Source of the DNA: Candidatus Latescibacterota bacterium
GTDB taxonomy: Bacteria; Krumholzibacteriota; Krumholzibacteriia; Krumholzibacteriales; WJIX01
DNA length: 5,163 nucleotides
Direction of reading: 5' to 3'
Assembly: GCA_030643145.1 (NCBI GenBank)
Contig: DAOWMJ010000154.1
Span: forward strand, 1 to 5,163
How positions within the stretch are numbered: the first letter of the stretch is position 1; each line of letters begins with the position of its first letter. Below the pieces are notes generated by a model. The model searched no databases. It was not told where the DNA came from and saw only the letters and a program-made list of their open reading frames with translations. Positions 1-5,163 of this stretch are shown in pieces. The translations under genes and the position numbers were made by a program.

Positions 1-312
1 AAAATCATAAATCAAACCTGTCTCAATATCATATTCTCTGTAGATCTTCCTGAGCTCGGGGAGTTCACCAAGAAATGATACTCTCCGGCTGAGTCCCAGC
101 ATCATATAATTAGGGGGTAATTCTCCGTTTTCTATTTCGTAAAAATGGACTTTCATTTTCCTGTCCATTTCGAGCAAATCCACTTCCAGCGATTGCCCCA
201 TAAGGTTCGACTCACACATCAGAAACAAAAAGAGTAAAAGAGTAAAAACCCCCACTGGGGCAAATCTCTTTTTTATTTGATCGGGAAAGCTAAACTCATC
301 GATTAGAATCAA
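1..312 (-). CDS. Hypothetical exported protein, 5' part only (runs off left edge)
   Basis: This reading frame is open on the minus strand from an in-frame stop just upstream of 318 to the left edge, about 104 codons, and continues outside the window. I do not recognise the family. Near its N-terminus it has a basic patch (I-K-K-R, codons from 276), then a hydrophobic run (VFTLLLFLFLMC), then a polar stretch with a possible signal peptidase I site after MGQS (about position 196). The predicted mature part is charged and globular-looking (LEVDLLEMDRKMKVHFYEI, later ELPELRKIYREYDIETG). The start is uncertain: no ATG precedes the hydrophobic segment. Candidates are TTG at 312 (with GAGAG six bases upstream, used here), TTG at 318, or GTG at 255; the last would leave no positive charge before the hydrophobic core. 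A Cys follows the hydrophobic run, but FLMC is a poor lipobox. It is divergent from the lptF operon. Confidence 0.6.
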   Translation of the reverse strand, partial: MILIDEFSFPDQIKKRFAPVGVFTLLLFLFLMCESNLMGQSLEVDLLEMDRKMKVHFYEIENGELPPNYMMLGLSRRVSFLGELPELRKIYREYDIETGLIYDF

Positions 313-377
313 TTTCAACTCTCAAGCAAAATGATCCAAAAAAAGCTACATAGGAACAACTAATTATGTTAGATTAC

Positions 378-390
378 AATTACAGTAATT
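378..390. repeat. A+T-rich palindrome, possible operator
   Basis: AATTAC-A-GTAATT is a perfect inverted repeat with six-base arms and one central base. An outer ATTAC copy at 373..377 also pairs with the right arm. The heptamer TAATTAT occurs on both sides, at 361..367 and 386..392. The site lies about 65 bases upstream of the minus-strand gene start and overlaps a CATAAT sequence (minus strand, 368..363) that could be a -10 element. An operator role is inference; A+T-rich palindromes of this size arise easily by chance in such DNA. Confidence 0.3.
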
Positions 391-413
391 ATTTTTCACT
401 GACATACCTACAT

Positions 414-441
414 TTGAAGCAGGTAAAACAGTGTCCATAAA
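414..441 (+). promoter_or_regulatory. Weak candidate sigma70-like promoter, distal to lptF
   Basis: TTGAAG (414..419) and CATAAA (436..441) are separated by 16 bases, each matching four of six consensus bases. It would give a leader of about 200 bases before lptF. It is weaker than the candidate at 560..589 and may be chance. Consensus for this organism is unknown. Confidence 0.2.
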
Positions 442-494
442 TGAATACAGATTTCCACCGTGCTGTCCACAAAAATATACACTATATTCCCTCC

Positions 495-602
495 TTCACC
501 AACCGATTAACTCGCGGTGCTGTGGGAAATGGACATCCGACGGCGGACCTATTTTATTATTGAAAAAGGGGTATTCTATCCTTTCTAATCCCCTTCACCA
601 AC
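495..602. repeat. 11-bp direct repeat, two copies 97 bp apart
   Basis: CCTTCACCAAC occurs at 495..505 and again at 592..602 (GTTGGTGAAGG on the minus strand). Flanking bases differ and the copies do not define a larger duplicated unit. On the minus strand the first copy leads into AAGGAGG (498..492), an ideal Shine-Dalgarno sequence, while the second reads AAGGGG. No function can be assigned. Confidence 0.35.
560..589 (+). promoter_or_regulatory. Candidate sigma70-like promoter for the lptF-lptG-GWxTD operon
   Basis: TTGAAA at 560..565 matches five of six bases of the -35 consensus, and TCTAAT at 584..589 matches five of six bases of the -10 consensus, with an 18-base spacer. Transcription would start near 596, giving a leader of about 53 bases before the lptF ATG at 649. 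The spacer begins with AAGGGG (566..571), which can pair with CCCCTT at 590..595, so the promoter lies inside an imperfect dyad. This assumes an E. coli-like consensus; Bacteroidetes use a different one, so the call is tentative. Confidence 0.4.
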
Positions 603-648
603 TTTCACGGAACAATACTCTGAACTTATTGCCGGGCCATGTAACAAT

Positions 649-2052
649 ATGAAAATACGTACTATAGACAAATATATACTCAGAAATCATATTACTCCAT
701 ACCTATTCGGATTCTCAATTATTACATTTATCTTCATTATGGATTTCCTGTACCGTTACCTCGATTTATTCATCGGAAAGGGTATCGCTTTCCTCGTGGC
801 GATGGAATTTTTTATACTCAGTCTGGGACATATGTTCGCATTAATTATACCAATGTCAGTTATGCCCGCCACCTTAATGGCATTTGGACAATTAACCTCG
901 GATAATGAAATAACCGCGATGAAATCGAGCGGCATTTCACTATATAGAATAATCATACCAGTACTTCTGGCATCGCTCGTCCTGACAGGGGGACTTGTTT
1001 ATTTCAATAATTATATACTGCCGGAAAGTAATCACAAATTACTGGGGTTAATAATAGACATTGGGAAAATGAAACCAACTATGAAAATCAAAGAAAATAT
1101 TTTTTGTGAATCAATAGAGGGCTACACACTTCTTATTCAGCATAAAAATGATAAAACCGGCGTCATAAAGGGGGTACAGATATTTCAACTTGCCAAAGAC
1201 GGAATTCCAGTTATCACAATCGCTGAAAAAGGAAAAATGAAGTATGTTAAAAAAGAAAATCTTCTTCAATTCAAACTTGAAAACGGTGAAATTCACGAAA
1301 TGCCGAATCCGGATGATATTTCCACTTACCGCAAGACCCATTTCGAGCATTATACTCTGAATATTCAGGATTCAGACAGAGATCTAAACAGAACAAAACG
1401 CAGCCACCGCAGTGATAGAGAAATGAATATAGCTATGATGAAAGCCAGGATTAAAGAAATAAACACGGAAATTGGCCGAATTCTGGAAAGAATGCACAAA
1501 ACCGCGCTAACCCCCATAGAAGAAACCTTCTCCCGTGCTTTACCACAAATTTTTGACTCAACCGCAACAACCTCTTCCAAACCAACAAAAGATCTTAAAT
1601 TACATTTGGAGATCGATATAAAACGGAGGGCGCAGACTATCACGTCAATCAAAAAGGCCCTGGGTAAAATGGGGAATGAAATCAAGGTTATGGAGGCAAA
1701 AAGAAGACAGATATCCCGTTATAAAGTTGAAATACACAAGAAATACTCTATCGCCTTCAGTTGTATCATTTTCGTTCTTATAGGCGCGCCGCTGGCCCTA
1801 TTGTCAGGGAAAAAGGGTATAACAATAGCCGTCGGATTCAGTATTCTATTTTTTGTAATCTACTACATTTTTCTGATCGGAGGAGAAAAACTCGCTGACA
1901 GACAGTACGTGGCTCCGTGGCTCGCGATGTGGCTACCTAACATCCTCTTCAGTACTGTATCAATTGGGCTTATTTATATAGCAGTTCATGAAAATAAAAC
2001 CATTAACTGGGAAAAGATTAACCTGTTGAAATACTGGCGTAAAAAGGGATAA
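649..2052 (+). CDS. lptF: LPS export permease LptF (YjgP/YjgQ family), with enlarged periplasmic region
   Basis: Inner-membrane subunit of the LptB2FG transporter, which uses ATP hydrolysis by LptB to extract lipopolysaccharide and pass it to the periplasmic Lpt bridge. The six-helix plan is visible: helices at about residues 16-36, 52-76, 101-120, 367-385, 391-410 and 427-446. The loop LTSDNEITAMKSSGISLYRI (82-101) matches the family's coupling helix that docks on LptB. Residues 121-245 fit the periplasmic beta-jellyroll, and IHKKYSIAF...IGAPLAL plus IGGEKLADR near the C-terminus are typical of LptF. At 467 residues it is about 100 longer than E. coli LptF. The extra part (about 245-360) is charged and helix-prone, possibly an antiparallel coiled coil joined by a Ser/Thr/Pro linker near 303-313. 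The ATG at 649 fits the usual 'MKI..DKYIL' start, although no clear Shine-Dalgarno sequence precedes it. First gene of a likely three-gene operon. Confidence 0.93.
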   Translation: MKIRTIDKYILRNHITPYLFGFSIITFIFIMDFLYRYLDLFIGKGIAFLVAMEFFILSLGHMFALIIPMSVMPATLMAFGQLTSDNEITAMKSSGISLYRIIIPVLLASLVLTGGLVYFNNYILPESNHKLLGLIIDIGKMKPTMKIKENIFCESIEGYTLLIQHKNDKTGVIKGVQIFQLAKDGIPVITIAEKGKMKYVKKENLLQFKLENGEIHEMPNPDDISTYRKTHFEHYTLNIQDSDRDLNRTKRSHRSDREMNIAMMKARIKEINTEIGRILERMHKTALTPIEETFSRALPQIFDSTATTSSKPTKDLKLHLEIDIKRRAQTITSIKKALGKMGNEIKVMEAKRRQISRYKVEIHKKYSIAFSCIIFVLIGAPLALLSGKKGITIAVGFSILFFVIYYIFLIGGEKLADRQYVAPWLAMWLPNILFSTVSIGLIYIAVHENKTINWEKINLLKYWRKKG

Positions 2053-2099
2053 ATAAGTATATTACACCCCGGACTAAAACTTGTTAATGAGCCCAAACC

Positions 2100-2105
2100 G
2101 GAAAA
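2100..2105 (+). promoter_or_regulatory. Ribosome binding site fixing the lptG start at 2111
   Basis: GGAAAA lies five bases before the ATG at 2111. The in-frame alternatives, TTG at 2081 and ATG at 2087, have no well-spaced purine-rich site, so this favours 2111. The protein alignment agrees: the family normally begins 'MRI.D.Y.L'. Confidence 0.5.
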
Positions 2106-2110
2106 TAGCA

Positions 2111-3190
2111 ATGAGAATTCATGATAAATATGTTCTTTCGTCATTCTGGAAAAATATTTTTCTGGGCCTGTTGGCATTTCTGGTTATCTATATAACTATT
2201 GATTTCAACGAGAAGATTGGCACCTTCATAGATAACAACGCTACAATTTTCCAAATAATTTCTTATTACTTTTTTGAAATACCGTGGATAATTCTGCTGA
2301 TTCTCCCGGTAGCGGTTCTTCTCGGAACAGTTTTCTCACTTGGGAAAATGTCCCGGGACAATGAACTGACGGCTCTTATCTCATCCGGCACCCCGCTTGT
2401 AAGAATAGCATCGCCGTTACTACTATCAGCACTGCTTATATCTGTTTTCTCAATAGGGTTTAGCGAAATTGTTGTTCCCCGCACAAACCACAGGGCTGAA
2501 GAAATCATGCGCGTTGATATAGAAAAAAAGAAGAACAGAAGTTCTTCAAGATTTAAAAAGAACCTGCACTACCAAAGCAAAGAAAATATGACATATTACG
2601 CTGAGAAATACGATACTAAGCTGAAAGTGCTTACGAATGTAATAATTCAAGAAAATGCCGGTCCCCGTCTAAAAACCAGAATAGACGCTGAGAAGGGATT
2701 TTGGAACGGCACAATGTGGATTTTTATTGAGGGGGTTTCAAGATCGTTTTCAAATGGAGAGGAAACAATAAAACGTTTCAGTCGTCTTCCGATGCCGAAA
2801 CTTGAAATAAAACCGAAGGACCTGGCGAAGGAGGAAATGGAACCTGAAGAAATGAATTTTGTCCAGCTTAGAGAATATATCGACAAAATTAAACGTCAGG
2901 GCGGATCTTTTAACAAATACCAAGTGGATCTTTATTTTAAATTCAGCTTCCCGTTTACAACCCTGCTATTTACTATCATTGGGACAGCCCTTTCAGCAAG
3001 CAAAAGGAAGCCTTCTATGGCAACCGGGTTTGGGTTGACACTCCTTATAAGCTTTACTTACTATGGAATACTAAGGCTGGGACAGGCATTTGGTAAAAGC
3101 GGTGTTATGCATCCCTTCATAGGCGCTTGGGCGGGAAATGTTATATTTCTCGTAGTGGGAGGATTTCTACTCTATAAGGCAAACAAATGA
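2111..3190 (+). CDS. lptG: LPS export permease LptG (YjgP/YjgQ family)
   Basis: Partner of LptF in the LptB2FG inner-membrane complex that extracts lipopolysaccharide from the membrane. The 359-residue length is typical for the family. Six membrane helices are predicted at about 15-33, 56-77, 99-119, 276-295, 303-322 and 337-355. The cytoplasmic coupling helix KMSRDNELTALISSGTPLVR is at 79-98, and the periplasmic jellyroll spans about 125-245. The segment MNFVQLREYIDKIKRQGG (248-265) followed by YQVDLYFKFSFPF is the family's usual lead into helix 4, with IGTALSA after it. The start at 2111 is chosen because MRIHDKYVL matches the standard N-terminus and has a well-placed GGAAAA; an upstream extension to 2081 would add ten polar residues. 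It follows lptF by 58 bases without a terminator. Being second with this N-terminus supports LptG over a second LptF, though the two paralogues are hard to tell apart by eye. Confidence 0.9.
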   Translation: MRIHDKYVLSSFWKNIFLGLLAFLVIYITIDFNEKIGTFIDNNATIFQIISYYFFEIPWIILLILPVAVLLGTVFSLGKMSRDNELTALISSGTPLVRIASPLLLSALLISVFSIGFSEIVVPRTNHRAEEIMRVDIEKKKNRSSSRFKKNLHYQSKENMTYYAEKYDTKLKVLTNVIIQENAGPRLKTRIDAEKGFWNGTMWIFIEGVSRSFSNGEETIKRFSRLPMPKLEIKPKDLAKEEMEPEEMNFVQLREYIDKIKRQGGSFNKYQVDLYFKFSFPFTTLLFTIIGTALSASKRKPSMATGFGLTLLISFTYYGILRLGQAFGKSGVMHPFIGAWAGNVIFLVVGGFLLYKANK

Positions 3191-3214
3191 TTATGGCAAA
3201 GAAGGGGCAAGAAA

Positions 3215-4822
3215 ATGAAACAGAAAAATCTTAAAATAATTATTGCCGCTATTATACTAATCTTTTCTGTTGTAAATATCATAATCGCTGAGGATTTTAA
3301 GGGAGAAGACAACCTAATAAAAGCCCTATCCACATTTGAGAAAGATATCTACTACGGCCTCCAGTATTTATTGAATAAATACCAGAAGCAACAACTCCTT
3401 TCTATAGAAAGCGCAATAAACAGAGCTGAGTGGAGGAAAGAATTCTGGATATATAAAGACCCCACGCCTACAACAAAAAAGAACGAGCGGAAAATTGAAC
3501 ATGAAGCAAGAGTCACCCTGGCTAAAAAACTCTTTGGAATGGAGAAACCGCCCGGCTGGGATAAAAGGGGGGAAACCCTGATACGTTTCGGAATGCCCTC
3601 CAGCAGAACAAAAATACCGGGGGATATTGGATTCTACAAAATGACCCCTCCCGGTGAAATCTGGTATTACAAAAAACTCGATATGCTAATTCCCTTTCAG
3701 AATTTCAACCTGAATGGGATTTTTATATATGCTATTGAACGTTATGGAGAAAGCGGCAGAGAAACAGTAGATAAACTGCAGAGGATAAAACAATTTTACA
3801 GTCTCAGGAGTATTCAGGAACTTATGTATACCACGCCTAATGAAGTGAAGGCAATTATTGAATTTAATCCGGACGATATTAGCTACATTGCAAATCCGGA
3901 TACAAGAGCGAGTAAGGCACACGACCTTATCGCGGCAATTGAGAATCGAAAAATTATAAAATCGAGGAATAATTTCTACAAGTATCTGGAAGAGCATCCT
4001 ACAATTTACTCATTCGAAGTAAATCAAAAGGTTCTTCCAGTTTACTTTGATATAGTAAACTACCGGAATACCACAAATCTTGTCCAAACAACAGTAAGCT
4101 TTGAAATACCCTCCAGCGAAATCCGTTTTATAAAAAAAGGCGGAAAATTAACAGGAGAGGCTCTTCTTAGCGTCCTTGTCAGAAATATGGATATGGAAAA
4201 AATAGCTTCCGGAAATGATACAATAAGAGTAATTCAATCCGGGGGCGACAAATTCAGAGGACCCAGCCATCTGCCGGGACAAATCGTTTTAAATCTCAAC
4301 CCCGGCTACTACAGAATCGGCCTGGAAGCGGTAGATACGCAGTCAAAACACCGTGGCGTTTTCAATACAACATTTAAGATAGATCGAATGGATAACCGTC
4401 TTGCAATGAGCGATATACAATTGGCCTCCATGATAATAGAAGTTGATAATCAAACAAAGTATACAAGAGGTGACCTGCAGATTATCCCCCACCCGCTTCA
4501 CGCGTACAGGATTCCCTACCCTCTAACTTTCTACTTCGAAATCTACGGACTGGATACAAACAGTGAAGATATCTCTTTCTATTCAATAGATTATAAAATC
4601 ACTCCACTGGGTAAAAGAAGAAAGGGCCTTGTATATGAAGATGTACTTACAGCCATTTCCTCAAAATTTGATAGAGAGGGTAAAGGATCCAAACAGATAC
4701 AGAGACTCGAGATTGCCACAGACAACCTCTGGCACGGAACATTCAACCTCACCATCAGCGTGATGGACCGGCGAACGAGAACTTCAGTTCACAAAAGTGC
4801 CAGGTTCTCCATTCTGGAGTAG
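3215..4822 (+). CDS. Secreted GWxTD-domain protein with altered signature (GWDKRG)
   Basis: A 535-residue exported protein of the GWxTD family, whose biochemical role is unknown. An N-terminal signal peptide is clear: K-rich start, hydrophobic residues 8-24, likely cleavage after A25. Residues 72-127 carry the family block: EWRKEFWIYKDPTPTTKKNE, then EHEARVTLAKKLFG, then PPGWDKRGETLIRFGMPSS, then GEIWYY at 147-152. The name-giving Gly-Trp-x-Thr-Asp is here Gly-Trp-Asp-Lys-Arg (114-118), so Thr and Asp are missing although the following Arg-Gly is kept. The C-terminal half looks beta-rich; MSDIQLASMI (398-407), then IIPHPLHAYRIPYPLTFYFE and IYGLD, resemble the second conserved part of GWxTD proteins. 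The start has a good Shine-Dalgarno sequence (AAGGGG, 3202..3207, seven bases before ATG). It lies 24 bases after lptG, so it is probably co-transcribed. A periplasmic or outer-membrane-associated role is inferred from the signal peptide and context. Confidence 0.82.
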   Translation: MKQKNLKIIIAAIILIFSVVNIIIAEDFKGEDNLIKALSTFEKDIYYGLQYLLNKYQKQQLLSIESAINRAEWRKEFWIYKDPTPTTKKNERKIEHEARVTLAKKLFGMEKPPGWDKRGETLIRFGMPSSRTKIPGDIGFYKMTPPGEIWYYKKLDMLIPFQNFNLNGIFIYAIERYGESGRETVDKLQRIKQFYSLRSIQELMYTTPNEVKAIIEFNPDDISYIANPDTRASKAHDLIAAIENRKIIKSRNNFYKYLEEHPTIYSFEVNQKVLPVYFDIVNYRNTTNLVQTTVSFEIPSSEIRFIKKGGKLTGEALLSVLVRNMDMEKIASGNDTIRVIQSGGDKFRGPSHLPGQIVLNLNPGYYRIGLEAVDTQSKHRGVFNTTFKIDRMDNRLAMSDIQLASMIIEVDNQTKYTRGDLQIIPHPLHAYRIPYPLTFYFEIYGLDTNSEDISFYSIDYKITPLGKRRKGLVYEDVLTAISSKFDREGKGSKQIQRLEIATDNLWHGTFNLTISVMDRRTRTSVHKSARFSILE

Positions 4823-4835
4823 ATAAAGCAAAAGG

Positions 4836-4859
4836 GGGGACGCCTTAAAAGGCATCCCC
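4836..4859. terminator. Bidirectional intrinsic terminator between converging genes
   Basis: GGGGACGCC (4836..4844) and GGCATCCCC (4851..4859) form a nine-pair stem around a six-base loop TTAAAA. On the plus strand there is one C/A mismatch and the hairpin is followed by ATTTTATCTTT. On the minus strand the same position becomes a G-U pair, so the stem is complete, followed after two or so C residues by TTTT. The outer sequences GATAAA (4822..4827) and TTTATC (4863..4868) are also complementary, extending the dyad. It begins 13 bases after the GWxTD stop and lies 36 bases beyond the stop of the minus-strand gene, so it fits both. Confidence 0.75.
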
Positions 4860-4895
4860 ATTTTATCTTTCCCTTTGTTTTGGGATTGCCGCGTA

Positions 4896-5163
4896 CTACC
4901 GCAACAATACCATCCTCAGAGTTTTCTCGTAGCCTGGAGCCTGCAGCCTGTAGAAGTAGACCCCTGAAGCCACGCTCTGTCCCTTATTATCTCTACCATT
5001 CCAGGTAACTGTCTTTTGACCGGCCGTTTGCGGCCCATCGAGGACTGTCTGAATGAGTCTCCCGCTTACATCATAGATACGAAATGTTACCATTCCCCCG
5101 CAGGCGGGAACATCATAACGAATCGATGTAATTGGATTAAACGGATTTGGCACGTTCGGATAG
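4896..5163 (-). CDS. C-terminal end of a secreted protein with FlgD-Ig / T9SS type A-like sorting domain (5' part off the right edge)
   Basis: Eighty-eight in-frame codons end at TAG (4898..4896) and continue beyond the right edge with no start needed in the window. The visible part is a complete small beta-sandwich C-terminal domain: YPNVPNPFNPITSIRYDVP, then VTFRIYDVSGRLIQTV, then GQKTVTWNGRDNKGQSVASG, then GVYFYRLQAPGYEKT and the terminal RMVLLR. This is the FlgD-like Ig fold seen at the C-termini of large exported proteins in FCB bacteria, related to the type IX secretion type A sorting signal; it probably marks the protein for outer-membrane transport or surface anchoring. The function of the rest cannot be known here. 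The motif reads PNVPNPFNP where many members have NYPNPFNP. Base composition is visibly more G+C rich than the lptFG cluster. A GTG at 5153..5151 encodes an internal Val and should not be taken as the start. Confidence 0.88.
   Translation of the reverse strand, partial: YPNVPNPFNPITSIRYDVPACGGMVTFRIYDVSGRLIQTVLDGPQTAGQKTVTWNGRDNKGQSVASGVYFYRLQAPGYEKTLRMVLLR

Larger units (their letters stand above)
313..648. other. Intergenic region between divergent genes
   Basis: These 336 bases separate the minus-strand exported-protein gene from lptF. I see no convincing gene here. A GTG-initiated frame at 431..652 exists on the plus strand, but its product is rich in Cys, Pro and Asn, almost lacks acidic residues and resembles no known protein, so I treat it as noncoding. 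The region holds a candidate promoter for lptF (560..589), a weaker one further upstream (414..441), an A+T-rich palindrome (378..390), an 11-bp direct repeat (495..505 and 592..602) and a possible stem with arms AAGGGG (566..571) and CCCCTT (590..595). No tRNA-like cloverleaf or other structured RNA was apparent by eye. Confidence 0.7.

Noticed and set aside
431..652. Plus-strand frame of 73 codons starting at GTG and overlapping the lptF start by four bases
   Set aside because: The product has an unnatural composition (clusters of Cys and Pro, very few acidic residues), no recognisable motif and no good Shine-Dalgarno sequence; the stretch also contains the promoter candidate.
2081..2110. 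Upstream TTG (2081) or ATG (2087) as the lptG start
   Set aside because: The added residues are polar and outside the family's usual N-terminus, and GGAAAA is correctly spaced for the ATG at 2111.
756..2886. Minus-strand frames of 63-106 codons inside lptF and lptG
   Set aside because: They are antisense to clear coding sequence, have no recognisable protein features and no supporting start signals.
3193..3234. Thirteen-codon frame (MAKKGQENETEKS) overlapping the GWxTD gene start
   Set aside because: It has no Shine-Dalgarno sequence, is very short, and its apparent purine richness is explained by the ribosome binding site of the real gene.
3686..3997. Minus-strand frame of 103 codons inside the GWxTD gene
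   Set aside because: It is antisense to a well-supported gene and looks like a by-product of its codon use.
5093..5110. GC-rich inverted repeat (CCCGC / GCGGG) near the right edge
   Set aside because: It lies inside the coding sequence of the sorting domain (Pro-Ala-Cys-Gly-Gly), lacks a T-run and is readily explained by codon content.
1..5163. CRISPR array, tRNA or rRNA, transposase, toxin-antitoxin or defence gene
   Set aside because: No regularly spaced repeats, cloverleaf, transposase motif or recognisable defence or toxin domain was found on either strand by eye.

Overview
The window looks like chromosomal DNA of a diderm (lipopolysaccharide-type, two-membrane) bacterium, most likely an uncultured member of the Fibrobacteres-Chlorobi-Bacteroidetes (FCB) superphylum or a related candidate phylum. 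Three things point this way: a pair of LPS-transport permeases of the YjgP/YjgQ family, a secreted GWxTD-family protein, and a C-terminal domain of the FlgD-Ig / type IX secretion 'PNPFNP...GVYFYRL...MVLLR' kind. The genes are rather A+T rich by eye. Phylum assignment is inference; no RNA gene or phylogenetic marker is present to settle it.

Layout, left to right. At 1..~312, minus strand, is the 5' part of an unrecognised gene that runs off the left edge; it begins with a charged stretch and a hydrophobic segment that look like a signal peptide. From 313 to 648 is an intergenic region between divergent genes. It holds a candidate sigma70-like promoter for the plus-strand operon, an A+T-rich palindrome, an 11-bp direct repeat, and no convincing gene. 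From 649 to 4822 runs a three-gene plus-strand cluster: lptF (467 aa, with an additional charged helical region of roughly 100 residues), lptG (359 aa, typical size) and a secreted GWxTD-domain protein (535 aa). Gaps are 58 and 24 bases with no terminator between genes, so co-transcription is likely. At 4836..4859 is a GC-rich hairpin that can serve as a terminator for both strands. From 4896 to the right edge, minus strand, is the C-terminal end of a converging gene for a secreted or surface protein with a sorting-type C-terminal domain.

How the genes fit together: LptF and LptG would form the inner-membrane part of the LptB2FG extractor that feeds lipopolysaccharide into the Lpt bridge. LptB and the other Lpt parts are not in the window. 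The GWxTD protein is exported across the inner membrane and is tightly linked to lptFG, which raises the possibility of an envelope-related role; this is guilt by association only. The flanking minus-strand genes also appear to encode exported proteins, so the whole window has an envelope theme. Nothing here is a defence system, mobile element, CRISPR array or RNA gene that I can support. The points most worth checking are the LptF extension, the altered GWxTD signature and its linkage to lptFG.
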